Shown here: in pieces, positions 8,467 to 18,802 of the stretch
How positions within the stretch are numbered: the stretch's first letter is position 1
How the letters are laid out: every line of letters starts with the position of its first letter
Assembly: GCF_002797595.1 (NCBI RefSeq)
Contig: NZ_PGFE01000002.1
Span: 496,001-560,000, forward strand
Reading direction: 5' to 3'
Length of the DNA stretch: 64,000 nucleotides
Source of the DNA: Sediminihabitans luteus
GTDB lineage: Bacteria; Actinomycetota; Actinomycetes; Actinomycetales; Cellulomonadaceae
Notes under the pieces: generated by a model
Seen by the model: only the letters and a program-made list of their open reading frames with translations
Database searches by the model: none
What the model was told of the DNA's origin: nothing
Made by a program: the position numbers and the translations under genes

Positions 8467-10722
8467 TCAGTGCGTGATCGCGAGCTTGCGGTGCACCCAG
8501 CGCAGCGGGCGCGGGGCCCACCAGTTCGCGCGGCCGAGGATCGTCATGGTCGCCGGCACGAGCAGCATGCGCACGATCGTCGCGTCGAGCGCGACCGCGA
8601 CGGCGAGCGCGAACCCGACCTCCTTGATCACCAGGAGGTCGCCGAGCACGAACCCGAGGAACACCACGACGATGATCAGCGCGGCCGAGGTGATGATGCG
8701 CCCCGAACGCTGCAGACCCAGCCGGACCGCCTCGTCGTTGCTGTGCCCGGCGTCGAAGAGCTCCTTGACGCGCGCGAGCAGGAACACCTCGTAGTCCATC
8801 GCCAGACCGAACGCGAACGCCACCACGAGCGCGACGACGTAGGTCTCGATCCCGCCCGTGGGGGTGAAGTCGAGCAGGCCGGCGCCGTGGCCGTCCTGGA
8901 ACACGAAGGTCAGCACGCCGAGACTCGCGGCGAGCGAGAGAGCGTTCGTCAGGAGTGCCTTGACGGGGATCAGCACCGACCCGGTCATGAGGAACAGCAG
9001 CACGAGCGTCGCCGCGACGACGATCCCCACGGCCCACCACATGCGGTCGCCGAGCGCGTCGACGAAGTCGACCTGCCCGGCCGCCTGGCCGCCGACCCAC
9101 GCGTCGAACGGCGCGTCGAGCGCGCGCACGTCCCGCACCGCCTCGACCGCCTCCGGGCCGCCCGCGTCGTCGGTGGTCAGGTAGACCTCGAGCACCGCGT
9201 ACTCGCCCGCGGGGACGGCCGACCCGACGGCCTCGACCCCCTCGAGGGCCGCGACGTCCTGCCCCCACGCGTCGGTGGCCTCGAGCGTGCCGTCGGTCAC
9301 GACGAACAGGTCGGCGGTCTCGCTCGCCGGGTACTGGTCCGCCAGCTCGTCGACGAACACGCGCTGCGTCGCGTCGACCGGGAGCAGCTCGATGCCGGAG
9401 TTGCGCATCTGCAGGCCCAGCAGGGGCAGCGCGAGCACGACGAGGACCACGACGCTGCCGAGCGCGACCCACCAGGGGTGCTTCTGCACGCGGGCCGTGA
9501 GGCGGGAGAACATGCCCTCGTCGGAGACGACGTCGGCGGTGCGGCGCACGACGGCGCGCAGGCCCGGGACGCGGCCCAGCACGCCGGGCCGCGCGAGGCG
9601 CCGCCGCGAGAGCACCAGCAGGGCCGGGACGAGCGTGAGCGCCGTCGCGACGGCGATGAGGATCACCGCGAGCCCCGCAGCACCGATGGCACGCAGGATG
9701 TCCGGCGTGAACACCATCAGGCCCGCGATCGAGATCGCGACCACGAGCGCCGAGAACGCGACCGTGCGGCCCGCGGTCGCCATCGTCCGGGCGAGCGCCG
9801 CCTGCACGACGCCGTCGCCGCGGCGCCGTCGTAGCGTCGCCCCGTCGTCCTGGGCGAGCGCCTTGTGGAGCTCCTCGCGGAAGCGGGACACGATCAGCAG
9901 CCCGTAGTCGATCGACAGCCCGAGCCCCAGCAGCGAGACGACGTTGACGACCGACGCGTCGATCTCGAGCCGGTACGAGAGCCCGTACAGCACGCCGAGC
10001 CCTGCGCCGATCGACGCGAGCGCCCCGACCACGGGCATCGACGCGGCGAGGAACCCACCGAACACGAACACCATGATCACGAGCGCGAACGGCAGCGCGT
10101 ACGCCTCGCCGGTCTTGAGGTCCTCCTCGACCTGCCCCGTGATCTCCTCGACGATCAGCTCGTTCGACCCGACGATGCCCGTCGCGCCCGGCGCGACCTC
10201 GGCCAGGTCGTCGTCGACCGTCCCGAGGCGCGCCTCGACGTCGTCCCGGGCCTGCGCCTCGTCGTCCGCCGCGAGGTCCGCCTCGAGGTTGACCTCGACG
10301 AAGAAGCCGTCCCCGTCCGCCGCGAGCAGGTTCTTCGCCGCCGGGGCCTCCACACCGCCGGCAAGCGCGAACGCGTCGATCACGCCACCCTCGGGCGCGA
10401 CGCCGTCGATCTTCGCGAGGTCGGCGTTGACCTCGGTCATGACCTCGGCGACGGCCGGGTCGGTCGGGTCGACGCCGCGCACGAGCAGGCGCACCGACTG
10501 GCCCTCGTCCGACGCCGTCACGATCGCCTCGGACGCCTTCTGGCTGTCCGACCCCGGCACCGCGGGCTCGCCCGACGTCAGCCGGTCGAACAGGCTCTGC
10601 CCCCCGAACCCGACCAGCGCGAGCGTGAAACCCAGCGCGGCGACGAGCAACCACACGAGGACCGTCGTCTTGGGGCGCGCCGCGACGCGCCTCCCGATGC
10701 TCTCGAACACGGGCGCCAGCAT
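8467..10722 (-). CDS. MMPL-family RND transporter
   Basis: This 751-residue integral membrane protein has two repeated halves. Each half has one helix, a large extracytoplasmic loop and a five-helix bundle, giving about 12 helices. Conserved intramembrane [17 protein letters not shown] and [18 protein letters not shown] segments carry the proton-relay aspartates of MMPL/RND proteins. Such proteins export lipids or hydrophobic compounds with proton-motive force. ATG 10722 is preferred over an in-frame GTG 15 bases upstream because GAAGG lies at a good distance. It is divergent from rarA and convergent with the GNAT gene. Its cargo is unknown. Confidence 0.9.
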   Translation of the reverse strand: MLAPVFESIGRRVAARPKTTVLVWLLVAALGFTLALVGFGGQSLFDRLTSGEPAVPGSDSQKASEAIVTASDEGQSVRLLVRGVDPTDPAVAEVMTEVNADLAKIDGVAPEGGVIDAFALAGGVEAPAAKNLLAADGDGFFVEVNLEADLAADDEAQARDDVEARLGTVDDDLAEVAPGATGIVGSNELIVEEITGQVEEDLKTGEAYALPFALVIMVFVFGGFLAASMPVVGALASIGAGLGVLYGLSYRLEIDASVVNVVSLLGLGLSIDYGLLIVSRFREELHKALAQDDGATLRRRRGDGVVQAALARTMATAGRTVAFSALVVAISIAGLMVFTPDILRAIGAAGLAVILIAVATALTLVPALLVLSRRRLARPGVLGRVPGLRAVVRRTADVVSDEGMFSRLTARVQKHPWWVALGSVVVLVVLALPLLGLQMRNSGIELLPVDATQRVFVDELADQYPASETADLFVVTDGTLEATDAWGQDVAALEGVEAVGSAVPAGEYAVLEVYLTTDDAGGPEAVEAVRDVRALDAPFDAWVGGQAAGQVDFVDALGDRMWWAVGIVVAATLVLLFLMTGSVLIPVKALLTNALSLAASLGVLTFVFQDGHGAGLLDFTPTGGIETYVVALVVAFAFGLAMDYEVFLLARVKELFDAGHSNDEAVRLGLQRSGRIITSAALIIVVVFLGFVLGDLLVIKEVGFALAVAVALDATIVRMLLVPATMTILGRANWWAPRPLRWVHRKLAITH

Positions 10723-10815
10723 GGCACCTTCGCGCACGCCGTGTCAGGTCGGTCCCCAGGCCGGACGCGTCCGCGGGCGCTCGCCCGACGCGCGCCGACC
10801 GTCAGGGGCGTTCCG

Positions 10816-10827
10816 TACCCTCGGACG
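10816..10827 (+). promoter_or_regulatory. Leaderless-type promoter of rarA
   Basis: TACCCT (10816-10821) is followed by exactly six bases and then ATG 10828. Transcription would begin at the A of the start codon. No Shine-Dalgarno is present, which agrees with a leaderless mRNA. Confidence 0.55.
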
Positions 10828-12201
10828 ATGGACTTGTTCGACAGCGCGACCGCCGACGCGCACGGCGCACCCCGGCCCGCCCCCGGCGCGCCCCTCGCGG
10901 TACGCATGCGCCCCGCGACGATCGACGAGGTCGCCGGCCAGGACCACCTCCTCGCCCCGGGCTCGCCCCTGCGCCGCCTCGTCGAGCCCGCGGACGACGC
11001 CGCCCGCCGCGCCGCCCCCGGGTCGGTGATCCTGTGGGGCCCGCCCGGCACGGGCAAGACGACGCTCGCCTACGTCGTCGCCGCGACCTCGGGCCGGCGC
11101 TTCGTGGAGCTGTCCGCCGTCACGGCCGGCGTGCGCGACGTGCGCGCCGTCGTCGAGGACGCCCGCCGCCGCATCGCGCACGGGGGCGAGGAGACCGTCC
11201 TGTTCGTCGACGAGGTGCACCGGTTCTCCAAGTCCCAGCAGGACGCCCTCCTGCCGAGCGTCGAGAACCGGTGGGTCACGCTCGTCGCCGCGACCACCGA
11301 GAACCCGAGCTTCTCCGTCATCTCCCCGCTGCTGTCGCGCTCGCTCCTGCTGACCCTGCGCCCCCTGACGACCGACGACGTGCGGACCCTCGTGCACCGG
11401 GCGCTCACCGACGAGCGCGGCCTCGCGGGCGAGGTCACGCTCGCGACCGACGCCGAGGAGCACCTGCTGCGCCTCGCCGGCGGCGACGCGCGCAAGGCCC
11501 TGACCATCCTCGAGGCCGCCGCCGGGACGGCACTGTCGAGCGACGACGTGCGCGCGGGCGCCGACGCCGTCGTCGACCTCGCGACGGTCGAGCGCGCGAT
11601 CGACGTCGCGGCCGTGCGCTACGACAAGGACGGCGACCAGCACTACGACGTCATCAGCGCGTTCATCAAGTCCGTGCGCGGCTCCGACGTCGACGCCGCC
11701 CTGCACTACCTCGCCCGGATGATCGCCGCGGGGGAGGACCCCCGGTTCATCGCACGCCGCATCATCATCTCGGCCGCCGAGGACGTCGGCCTCGCCGACC
11801 CCTCCGCCCTGCAGACCGCGACCGCCGCCGCGCAGGCCGTCGCGCTCATCGGCATGCCCGAGGCGCGCATCGTCCTCGCCGAGGCCGTCGTCCACCTCGC
11901 GACCGCCCCCAAGTCGAACGCCGCCTACCTCGGCATCGACGCGGCGCTCGCGGACGTGCGCGCGGGCAAGGCCGGCCCGGTGCCGATGCACCTGCGCGAC
12001 GCGCACTACGCGGGGGCCGACGCGATCGGCCACGGCAAGGGCTACCAGTACGCGCACGACGCGCCGCACGCGGTCGCGCCGCAGCGCTACCTGCCGCAGG
12101 AGCTGCAGGGCGCGCGGTACTACGCGCCGTCCGACCGCGGGTTCGAGCGTGCGGTGGGTGAGCGGCTCGCCCGGGTGCGCGAGATCCTCGACCAGGCGTG
12201 A
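10828..12201 (+). CDS. rarA: Replication-associated recombination protein A (AAA+ ATPase)
   Basis: RarA/MgsA is a clamp-loader-like ATPase that acts at stalled forks. The 457-residue product shows [21 protein letters not shown] at the N-terminus and Walker [12 protein letters not shown] (K77). It also has Walker [10 protein letters not shown], sensor 1 ATTENPSF and the C-terminal tetramerisation region ending [23 protein letters not shown]. Length is normal for the family. The start is set by a leaderless-type promoter immediately upstream. rpsD follows after a long structured leader. Confidence 0.95.
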   Translation: MDLFDSATADAHGAPRPAPGAPLAVRMRPATIDEVAGQDHLLAPGSPLRRLVEPADDAARRAAPGSVILWGPPGTGKTTLAYVVAATSGRRFVELSAVTAGVRDVRAVVEDARRRIAHGGEETVLFVDEVHRFSKSQQDALLPSVENRWVTLVAATTENPSFSVISPLLSRSLLLTLRPLTTDDVRTLVHRALTDERGLAGEVTLATDAEEHLLRLAGGDARKALTILEAAAGTALSSDDVRAGADAVVDLATVERAIDVAAVRYDKDGDQHYDVISAFIKSVRGSDVDAALHYLARMIAAGEDPRFIARRIIISAAEDVGLADPSALQTATAAAQAVALIGMPEARIVLAEAVVHLATAPKSNAAYLGIDAALADVRAGKAGPVPMHLRDAHYAGADAIGHGKGYQYAHDAPHAVAPQRYLPQELQGARYYAPSDRGFERAVGERLARVREILDQA

Positions 12202-12293
12202 CCTGCGGCTCCTCGGCGAACCCACGATGACGGCCGGCGCGAGCTGTGACCAGGACGACCGGGCGCGGGCGCGGGCGCCCGGCCCGGATGCGT

Positions 12294-12299
12294 TAGACT
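12294..12299 (+). promoter_or_regulatory. -10 element (TAGACT) of rpsD
   Basis: TAGACT fits the vegetative -10 consensus and would give a transcript start near 12306, leaving a leader of about 155 bases before the rpsD GTG. The -35 region is GC-rich and unconvincing. Confidence 0.5.
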
Positions 12300-12305
12300 G
12301 GTGCG

Positions 12306-12459
12306 GTTGCCATCTGGCAGCTCCCTGGGACCTCGGCCCCGCGACCCCGGCGCACGTGCTGCGAAGCACGCGCCCCACGGCGGTCCGACGGCTGGTCCCG
12401 CACCCGGCAGCGCCGCTGTCCCGGGTGTGATCGATCCACACGACAGGAGAGGTACCACT
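12306..12459 (+). promoter_or_regulatory. Structured rpsD leader, candidate S4 autoregulatory RNA
   Basis: The leader has a GTGCT-GCGA-AGCAC tetraloop hairpin (12356-12369). Two further hairpins cannot form together: CACCCGG/CCGGGTG (12401-12427, with an inner CAG/CTG) and GTGTG/CACAC (12425-12441). The second ends three bases before the AGGAGAGG ribosome site. Ribosomal protein S4 represses its own mRNA in other bacteria, so a switch of this kind is plausible. That is inferred from layout only. Confidence 0.4.
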
Positions 12460-13086
12460 GTGTCTTCAGTGACCCGCTCGCGCCGCCAGGTCCGCCTGAG
12501 CCGCGCACTCGGCATCGCGCTGACCCCCAAGGCCGTCAAGCACTTCGAGAAGCGCCCCTACCCCCCGGGCGAGCACGGCCGCGCCCGTCGCCGCACCGAG
12601 TCGGACTACGCGGTGCGTCTGCGCGAGAAGCAGCGTCTGCGCGCGCAGTACATGCTGCGTGAGAAGCAGCTCGCCCGTGCGTACGAGGAGGCCCGCAAGG
12701 ACTCCGGCCTGACCGGTGAGGCCCTGGTCGAGTCGCTCGAGACGCGCCTGGACGCGCTCGTGCTGCGCGCCGGCTTCGCCCGCACGATCCTGCAGGCCCG
12801 CCAGGCCGTGACGCACCGTCACATCCTCGTGGACGGCAAGATCGTCGACCGCCCGTCGTTCAAGGTCAAGCCGGGTCAGACCCTCCAGGTCAAGCCCAAG
12901 AGCCAGGCCACGACGCCGTTCCAGGTCGCCGCCGCCGGTGCGCACCGCGACGTGCTCCCCGCCGTCCCGGGCTACATCGACGTGCAGCTCGAGAAGCTGA
13001 GCGCCGTGCTCGTGCGTCGCCCCAAGCGCGCCGAGGTCCCCGTGCAGTGCGAGGTCCAGCTGGTCGTCGAGTACTACGCCCGCTGA
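12460..13086 (+). CDS. rpsD: 30S ribosomal protein S4, zinc-free (C-minus) type
   Basis: S4 nucleates small-subunit assembly on 16S rRNA. The 208-residue protein has the N-terminal [10 protein letters not shown] segment and the S4 RNA-binding domain at about 95-160 ([33 protein letters not shown]). It then has the [11 protein letters not shown]-type C-terminal tail. The N-terminus contains none of the cysteines of the zinc-binding form. GTG 12460 is preceded by AGGAGAGG. The gene sits after rarA rather than next to rpoA, as in many Micrococcales. Confidence 0.97.
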   Translation: MSSVTRSRRQVRLSRALGIALTPKAVKHFEKRPYPPGEHGRARRRTESDYAVRLREKQRLRAQYMLREKQLARAYEEARKDSGLTGEALVESLETRLDALVLRAGFARTILQARQAVTHRHILVDGKIVDRPSFKVKPGQTLQVKPKSQATTPFQVAAAGAHRDVLPAVPGYIDVQLEKLSAVLVRRPKRAEVPVQCEVQLVVEYYAR

Positions 13087-13097
13087 CACCCCCTCGG

Positions 13098-13144
13098 ACG
13101 CCCCGCGCGTCGGTACGGCTCCGGCCGTGCCGCGCGCGGGGCGT
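13098..13144 (+). terminator. Terminator hairpin after rpsD
   Basis: A 12-bp perfect outer stem (ACGCCCCGCGCG with CGCGCGGGGCGT) encloses an inner GGTACGGC/GCCGTGCC stem with one G-U pair. It lies just after the rpsD stop. There is no T run, as is usual for actinobacterial terminators. Confidence 0.7.
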
Positions 13145-13157
13145 TCGTGCGTCCGGG

Positions 13158-13163
13158 TAGTGT
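13158..13163 (+). promoter_or_regulatory. Putative -10 element (TAGTGT) for DUF948 gene
   Basis: TAGTGT lies 34 bases before ATG 13197, directly after the rpsD terminator hairpin, so the membrane-protein pair probably starts its own transcript here. Confidence 0.45.
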
Positions 13164-13196
13164 TTCGCCGGACGATCACCGACGAAGGAGCGGCAC

Positions 13197-13613
13197 ATGG
13201 CGCAGGACGGTTCGACGTGGGGCATGGGTGACCTCGCGGCCCTGCTGGGGGCGATCGCCGGGCTGGTCGCAGCCGTCGCGTTCCTCGTCCTGGTGATCTG
13301 GCTGGCGTTCCCGCTCGTCAAGCTCGGGCGCACGTTCGACGAGGCGAGCGCGAGCCTCAAGGAGGCGACCGAGCACACGCTGCCGATCCTCGACGAGGCC
13401 GCGCAGACGCTCGCGTCGACCAACGCGCAGCTCGAGAACATCGACACGATCACGACCTCGGCCGCGCAGGTCGGGGCCAACGTGTCGGCGCTGTCGAGCC
13501 TGTGGGCCGCGACGCTCGGGCGCCCGCTGATCAAGGTCTCCGCGTTCAGCTACGGGGTCCGCCAGGCGTACGCCCGCGCGACGGGGCGGACGTCGGCCGA
13601 GGACGCCCGCTGA
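13197..13613 (+). CDS. DUF948 membrane protein
   Basis: A 138-residue protein with one transmembrane helix at about residues 12-37 and a following amphipathic helical region (FDEASASLKEATEHTLPILDEAAQTLAS), the hallmark of DUF948. A strong GAAGGAG precedes ATG 13197. Its function is not known. It is consistently found just upstream of alaS in Actinobacteria. It overlaps the next small membrane gene by one base (TGATG), so the two are likely coupled and may interact in the membrane. Confidence 0.85.
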   Translation: MAQDGSTWGMGDLAALLGAIAGLVAAVAFLVLVIWLAFPLVKLGRTFDEASASLKEATEHTLPILDEAAQTLASTNAQLENIDTITTSAAQVGANVSALSSLWAATLGRPLIKVSAFSYGVRQAYARATGRTSAEDAR

Positions 13614-13954
13614 TGCGCCGGCTCGTATGGGTCGGCGTGGGCGTCGGCCTCACCGTGGTCGTCGTCGTGCAGGGGCGTCGGCTCGTCGCCCGGTACGCGC
13701 CCGAGGCCCTCGTGGAGCGGGCCGCCGACTCGGTCGACGCGGCCGGCGCGCGGGGCCTGGAGTTCGTGCGGGTCTTCCGCGACGAGTTCTCCCGCGCTCG
13801 CGCCGCCCGCGAGGTCGAGCTCCGTGCGGCGCTGCTCGCCGAGGGCCAGCCGCACCCCGACGAGGTCCGGGCCGCGCGCCGTCGGGCACGCGAGCAGGGA
13901 CCGGCGGACGACGTGCCCGACGACGAGGAGCTCCTCGGCTACTCGTTCTTCTGA
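13613..13954 (+). CDS. Small membrane protein downstream of DUF948 (DUF6167-like)
   Basis: A 113-residue protein. One N-terminal transmembrane helix (VWVGVGVGLTVVVVVQG) is followed by a highly charged helical region rich in Arg, Glu and Ala. It ends in an acidic tail finishing with the aromatic sequence GYSFF. Position between the DUF948 gene and alaS fits the actinobacterial DUF6167 family. I assign that from context and general appearance only. The role is unknown. Confidence 0.7.
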   Translation: MRRLVWVGVGVGLTVVVVVQGRRLVARYAPEALVERAADSVDAAGARGLEFVRVFRDEFSRARAAREVELRAALLAEGQPHPDEVRAARRRAREQGPADDVPDDEELLGYSFF

Positions 13955-14069
13955 CCTCACGCACTCAGGACCTCACGGCCGTCCGACGGCATGAGGCCAC
14001 GCCCCGCCGTCCGGCGCACCACGCGACGGCTCGACGGGCACCCGTGCGCGGGGCGGCGAGCAGGACAAC

Positions 14070-14075
14070 TAGGCT
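14070..14075 (+). promoter_or_regulatory. -10 element (TAGGCT) for alaS
   Basis: TAGGCT is a clean -10 hexamer in an otherwise GC-rich gap and would start a leader of about 75 bases before ATG 14157. The alaS-ruvX pair is probably transcribed from it. Confidence 0.5.
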
Positions 14076-14156
14076 GGACCCCAGCACCGGACGCGAGCCC
14101 GCGCCCGCACCACCGCCGACGAGCTCTCGCCGGCACCCGACCTCCCGAAGGACATC

Positions 14157-16823
14157 ATGCGTACCGCCGAGATCCGTCAGCGCTGGCTCGACTACTTCGC
14201 CTCCCGCGGCCACGCCGTGGTGCCGTCGTCGTCCCTGATCTCCCCGGACCCGTCGACGCTGTTCACGATCGCGGGCATGGTGCCGTTCATCCCGTACATG
14301 ACCGCGGAGCAGACGCCGCCGTGGTCGACCGCGACGAGCGTGCAGAAGTGCGTGCGCACGCTCGACATCGAGGAGGTCGGCAAGACCACCCGGCACGGCA
14401 CGTTCTTCCAGATGAACGGCAACTTCTCGTTCGGCGCCTACTTCAAGGAGCAGGCGATCACGTACGCCTGGGACCTCGTGACCGGCTCGCAGGACGAGGG
14501 CCGGTACGGGTTCGACCCCGAGCTCGTGTGGGTCACGGTGTACGAGGACGACGACGAGGCGCGCGAGCTGTGGAAGCGGATCGCGGGCCTGCCCGACGAG
14601 CGCATCCAGTCGCGCGGCAAGAAGGACAACTACTGGTCGACGGGTCAGCCCGGACCGGCCGGCCCCTGCTCGGAGATCTACATCGACCGTGGCCCCGACT
14701 ACGGCGTCGAGGGCGGCCCGGTCGCCGACGAGGACCGCTACATCGAGATCTGGAACCTCGTGTTCATGCAGTACTCGATCGACGAGGTGCGCTCCAAGGA
14801 GGAGTTCCGGATCGTCGGGGAGCTCGCGCGCAAGAACATCGACACCGGCATGGGCCTCGAGCGGGTCGCGTTCCTGCTCCAGGGCAAGGACAACATGTAC
14901 GAGATCGACGAGGTCTTCCCCGTCATCGAGGCGGCCGAGAAGCTCTCGGGCCGCACGTACGGTGCGAACCACGAGGACGACGTCCGGTTCCGCGTCGTGG
15001 CCGACCACGTGCGCTCGGCCCTGATGATCATCGGCGACGGCGTGCGCCCTTCGAACGAGGGCCGAGGCTACGTGCTGCGCCGCCTGCTGCGCCGTGCGGT
15101 GCGCGCGATGCGCCTGCTCGGCGTCGAGGGCGTGTCGATGCCCACGCTGCTCCCGGTCTCGCGCGACGCGATGTCGCCCTCGTACCCCGAGCTCGCGACG
15201 GACTTCGAGCGCATCTCGGCGATCGCGTACGCCGAGGAGGAGGCGTTCCGGCGCACGCTCGAGTCGGGCACGACGATCCTCGACGCCGCGGTCGCCAAGG
15301 CCAAGGAGTCGGGTCGCACGGTCCTGGGCGGCGAGCAGGCGTTCGCGCTGCACGACACCTACGGGTTCCCGATCGACCTGACGCTCGAGATGGCCGCCGA
15401 GCAGGGCGTCGAGGTCGACGAGAAGGCGTTCCGCACCCTCATGCAGGAGCAGCGCTCGCGCGCCCGTGCCGACGCGCTCGCCAAGCGGCAGGGCGGGGCG
15501 GACGTCGCGGCGTACGAGAGCGTGCAGTCCGGCCTCGCGGCACCGGTCGAGTTCCTCGGATACCGCGAGTCGACCGCGCAGGTCACGGTCGCCGGCCTCA
15601 TCGTCGACGGCGTGCCCGCGCCCGCCGCGACCGCACCGGCCGACGTCGAGGTCGTGCTCGACCGCACCCCGTTCTACGCCGAGGCCGGCGGGCAGCTCGC
15701 CGACCACGGCACGATCGTGCTCGACGGTGGGGCGACCATCGAGGTCGACGACGTGCAGCGCCCGGTCAAGGGACTGTCGGTGCACCGCGGCCGGCTGACC
15801 GAGGGCACGGTCGCGCTCGGCGACCCGGGCACGGCACAGATCGACACCGCGCGCCGCAAGGCGATCAGCCGCGCGCACTCGGCGACGCACATGATCCACA
15901 AGGCGCTCCAGGAGTCGCTGGGCGCCGACCACACGCAGGCCGGGTCGGAGAACGCCCCGAGCCGTATCCGGTTCGACTTCCGTTCGACGGGCGCGGTGCC
16001 CGCGGGTGCGCTGTCGGAGATCGAGGAGCGCGTCAACACGCAGCTCGCCGAGAACCTCGAGGTGACCGAGCAGGTCATGCCGATCGGCGAGGCCCGTGCG
16101 CTCGGCGCGATGGCGCTGTTCGGCGAGAAGTACGGCGACGAGGTCCGCGTGGTCTCGATCGGCGGCGACTGGTCGCGCGAGCTCTGCGCGGGCACGCACG
16201 TGCGTCAGACCGGTCAGCTCGGTCGCGTCTCGCTGCTCGGCGAGTCGTCGATCGGCTCGGGCGTGCGCCGCGTCGACGCGCTCGTCGGTGACGGCGCGTA
16301 CGGCTTCCAGGCCAAGGAGCACGCCCTCGTGGGCCAGCTCAGCGGCCTGCTGAACGTGCGCGCCGACGAGCTGCACGACCGCGTCGGCTCGCTCGTGTCG
16401 CGCCTCAAGGAGGCCGAGAAGGAGCTCGCGACGCTGCGTCAGGCTCAGCTGCTCGCCGCCGCCGGGGGCCTCGCGTCCACGGCCGAGACGGTGGCCGGCA
16501 CGCGCGTGGTCACGCACGACGCGGGCGAGGTCGCGGGCGACGAGCTGCGCGTGCTCGCGCTCGACGTGCGCGCACGCCTCGGTGAGGCCGAGCCGGCCGT
16601 CGTCGCGATCGGCGGCGTGAGCAAGGGCCGCCCGCAGGTGGTCGTCGTGACCAACGCGGCGGCACGCGCGGCGGGCCTGCGGGCCGCTGCGCTCGCCAAG
16701 GGCGCCGCGGGCGTCCTCGGCGGCGGGGGCGGCGGCAAGGACGACATGGCGCAGGGCGGCGGCACGGACGTCGCGGCGCTGCCCGCGGCGCTCTCGGGCG
16801 TGCGCGAGGCCGTCGGCGCGTGA
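14157..16823 (+). CDS. alaS: Alanine--tRNA ligase
   Basis: It charges tRNA-Ala and edits mischarged Ser/Gly. The 888 residues have the class II catalytic domain ([28 protein letters not shown]). After it come the tRNA-recognition region and the editing domain with zinc ligands H574, H578 (HSATH), C677 and H681 (CAGTH). The C-Ala domain ends in a Gly-rich [15 protein letters not shown] segment. GAAGGA precedes ATG 14157. The stop overlaps the ruvX GTG by four bases. Confidence 0.97.
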   Translation: MRTAEIRQRWLDYFASRGHAVVPSSSLISPDPSTLFTIAGMVPFIPYMTAEQTPPWSTATSVQKCVRTLDIEEVGKTTRHGTFFQMNGNFSFGAYFKEQAITYAWDLVTGSQDEGRYGFDPELVWVTVYEDDDEARELWKRIAGLPDERIQSRGKKDNYWSTGQPGPAGPCSEIYIDRGPDYGVEGGPVADEDRYIEIWNLVFMQYSIDEVRSKEEFRIVGELARKNIDTGMGLERVAFLLQGKDNMYEIDEVFPVIEAAEKLSGRTYGANHEDDVRFRVVADHVRSALMIIGDGVRPSNEGRGYVLRRLLRRAVRAMRLLGVEGVSMPTLLPVSRDAMSPSYPELATDFERISAIAYAEEEAFRRTLESGTTILDAAVAKAKESGRTVLGGEQAFALHDTYGFPIDLTLEMAAEQGVEVDEKAFRTLMQEQRSRARADALAKRQGGADVAAYESVQSGLAAPVEFLGYRESTAQVTVAGLIVDGVPAPAATAPADVEVVLDRTPFYAEAGGQLADHGTIVLDGGATIEVDDVQRPVKGLSVHRGRLTEGTVALGDPGTAQIDTARRKAISRAHSATHMIHKALQESLGADHTQAGSENAPSRIRFDFRSTGAVPAGALSEIEERVNTQLAENLEVTEQVMPIGEARALGAMALFGEKYGDEVRVVSIGGDWSRELCAGTHVRQTGQLGRVSLLGESSIGSGVRRVDALVGDGAYGFQAKEHALVGQLSGLLNVRADELHDRVGSLVSRLKEAEKELATLRQAQLLAAAGGLASTAETVAGTRVVTHDAGEVAGDELRVLALDVRARLGEAEPAVVAIGGVSKGRPQVVVVTNAAARAAGLRAAALAKGAAGVLGGGGGGKDDMAQGGGTDVAALPAALSGVREAVGA

Positions 16824-17344
16824 CGCACGAGCCGCTCCCGCGGGGCGCGCGCCTCGCGGTCGACGTCGGTGCCGTCCGGGTCGGGCTCGCCGCGAGCGAC
16901 CCGGACGGCCTCGTCGCGACCCCGGTCGAGACGCTCGCGCGGGACACCCCGAAGGCCGTCGGCGGCGTCACGCCCGTTCCCGCGGACGTCGCGCGCATCG
17001 TGGACGAGGTCGCCGAGCGCTTCGCGCGCGTGGTGTACGTCGGGCTCCCGCGGCACCTGTCAGGTGCCGAGGGTGCCGCGTCGGAGCACGCGCGCGCGTA
17101 CGCCGCGCGGCTCGCGGGGCTCGTCGCGCCGGTCGAGGTGCGGATGGTCGACGAGCGCATGTCGACCGTCACGGCGCACCAGGCCCTGCACGCCTCGGGG
17201 CGGGCCGGGCGCAAGCACCGTGCCGTGGTCGACCAGGCCGCCGCCGTGGTGATCCTGCAGTCGGCGCTCGACGTCGAGCGCGGGCGCGGCGTGCGCGCGG
17301 GCGAGGCCGTCGTGGTCGACGGTCAGGGGCCGGACGCGGCGTAG
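16820..17344 (+). CDS. ruvX: Holliday junction resolvase-like YqgF/RuvX
   Basis: This 174-residue RNase H-fold nuclease is of the YqgF family, implicated in pre-16S rRNA 5' processing and proposed as a resolvase. Motifs are [16 protein letters not shown] (first catalytic Asp), [21 protein letters not shown] (Glu) and a final [12 protein letters not shown] (Asp). An insertion of about 15 residues occurs after the DTPKAVGG region. GTG 16820 overlaps the alaS stop (GTGA). Confidence 0.93.
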   Translation: MTHEPLPRGARLAVDVGAVRVGLAASDPDGLVATPVETLARDTPKAVGGVTPVPADVARIVDEVAERFARVVYVGLPRHLSGAEGAASEHARAYAARLAGLVAPVEVRMVDERMSTVTAHQALHASGRAGRKHRAVVDQAAAVVILQSALDVERGRGVRAGEAVVVDGQGPDAA

Positions 17345-17364
17345 TCCGCGGCGCGCGCGGGCGG

Positions 17365-17370
17365 TACGGT
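17365..17370 (+). promoter_or_regulatory. Putative -10 element (TACGGT) for first mltG
   Basis: TACGGT fits TANNNT and lies about 90 bases before the GTG start of the first mltG, in the gap after ruvX. No clear -35. Confidence 0.3.
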
Positions 17371-17459
17371 GGGCCCTCGAGAAGGCCCCCGCCACCGCGT
17401 CCGATCGCGCGTCGGACCGCGCGTCCGGGGGCGACGAGAACCCCTGGAGGAATGCGCAC

Positions 17460-18620
17460 GTGAGCGACCTGTTCCCCGCACAGGGTCCTGCCCAGGACCC
17501 GGAGCCCGCCCCGGTCGGCCCGCAGCGGTCCGCGGGGCAGGAGGAGCGTCGCTCTCGCCGCCGCCGCACGCGGCGCCGTCGGCGCACGGTGCTCGCGGTC
17601 GTGCTGATCCTGGTGATCCTCGGCTGCGTCGGGTGGGTCGCGAAGGACCAGCTCGCCGGGCTCGTGGACGACGTGCGGCCAGGTGCGGCCGCGGACTATC
17701 CCGGCCCGGGCGAGGACCCGGTCTCGGTCACGATCGAGACGGGCGCGACGGGCGAGGACATGGGGGCCGCGCTGCACGACGCCGACGTGGTCGCCAGCAC
17801 CCAGGCGTTCGTCTCGGCCTTCCAGGACAACCCGCAGGCGGGACAGATCCAGCCGGGCACGCACGAGATGCTGACGAAGATGTCGGCCAAGGACGCGGTC
17901 GCGCGGCTCGTCGCCAACCAGAACAGGGTCGACATCAAGCTCACGATCCCTGAGGGCTTCACGGTCGAGCAGATCCTCGAGCGTGCCGTCGAGGTCACCG
18001 GGATCCCGCGCGACGCCTTCGACGCCGCGATGAAGGACCCGGACGCGACGGGTCTGCCCGCGCAGGCCAAGGGCAACTTCGAGGGCTGGCTGTTCCCGAC
18101 GACCTACTCGTTCGAGCCCGACGTGACCGCGACGCAGGCGCTGCAGCAGATGGTCCAGCAGACGCTCTTCGCTCTGTCGGACGCCGGCGCGAAGAAGGCC
18201 GACTACCAGGACGTCCTGATCGAGGCGTCGCTCATCGAGCGTGAGGCGAAGCGGGATGAGGACCGGCCCAAGATGGCCGCCGCGATCGACAACCGACTCG
18301 CCGCGGGGGACTACCTGCGCATCGACGCCTCGGTCGCGTACGGGGCGGGCAAGCCCGGGACCGAGCTCACGCAGAAGGACCTCGACGACGCGAGCAACCC
18401 GTACAACCTGTACGAGCACCCGGGGTTCCCGCCCGGGCCCATCGCGTCGCCCGGGCGGCCGTCGATCGACGCGGTCCTGCACCCCGCGGACGACGGCACG
18501 TATTACTACTTCTGGCTGACCGTGAACCTCGACACCGGCGAGACCGTGTTCAGCTCGACGCAGGCGGGGCAGGACGCCGCCGAGGCGCAGCTCGACGAGT
18601 GGCTCGAGGAGAACGGCTGA
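17460..18620 (+). CDS. mltG: Endolytic murein transglycosylase MltG, copy 1
   Basis: MltG cuts nascent peptidoglycan glycan strands at the membrane and helps set their length. The 386-residue product has a basic N-terminal cytoplasmic tail, one transmembrane helix at about 40-60, and a LysM-like region. The YceG catalytic domain shows EASLIERE (catalytic E260), DNRLAAGDYLRIDASVAYG and the substrate-groove GFPPGPIASPG. CTGGAGG precedes GTG 17460. It stands next to aroE, as usual, but is followed by a second copy. Confidence 0.93.
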   Translation: MSDLFPAQGPAQDPEPAPVGPQRSAGQEERRSRRRRTRRRRRTVLAVVLILVILGCVGWVAKDQLAGLVDDVRPGAAADYPGPGEDPVSVTIETGATGEDMGAALHDADVVASTQAFVSAFQDNPQAGQIQPGTHEMLTKMSAKDAVARLVANQNRVDIKLTIPEGFTVEQILERAVEVTGIPRDAFDAAMKDPDATGLPAQAKGNFEGWLFPTTYSFEPDVTATQALQQMVQQTLFALSDAGAKKADYQDVLIEASLIEREAKRDEDRPKMAAAIDNRLAAGDYLRIDASVAYGAGKPGTELTQKDLDDASNPYNLYEHPGFPPGPIASPGRPSIDAVLHPADDGTYYYFWLTVNLDTGETVFSSTQAGQDAAEAQLDEWLEENG

Positions 18621-18653
18621 CGGTCGGCCGTCGGCCCGCACGCGTCCAGCCGT

Positions 18654-18659
18654 TATCAT
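18654..18659 (+). promoter_or_regulatory. Candidate -10 (TATCAT) in the gap between the mltG copies
   Basis: TATCAT is close to the vegetative consensus and lies in an unusually AT-rich patch. A second candidate, TAGCGT, is at 18737-18742. Either would transcribe the second mltG separately from the first. Confidence 0.4.
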
Positions 18660-18802
18660 TCTGCAATCGCTTGTCCGTCGTCCGCCCGCTCCTCGGCGCG
18701 CGCACCCGGGTGTGCGGTGGTAGCCGGCCCGCGCGATAGCGTGGTCGGTGGACGGCGCCCCCGGCGCGCGACGTTGCGACGACCAGCAGGAGGACCCCGC
18801 TC

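Noticed and set aside
7433-10654. A 1073-codon minus-strand frame overlapping the MMPL gene and reaching the end of aspS
   Set aside because: It is in another frame of the MMPL exporter, is Arg/Gly/Pro-rich and shows no family features; the MMPL frame is clearly the real one.
12460-13086. Cysteine-free S4 as a novel variant
   Set aside because: Zinc-free S4 proteins are already known in Actinobacteria and other bacteria; noted in the annotation only.
13098-13144. rpsD 3' hairpin as a regulatory RNA
   Set aside because: Its position and simple stem fit a terminator; no conserved aptamer-like core is present.
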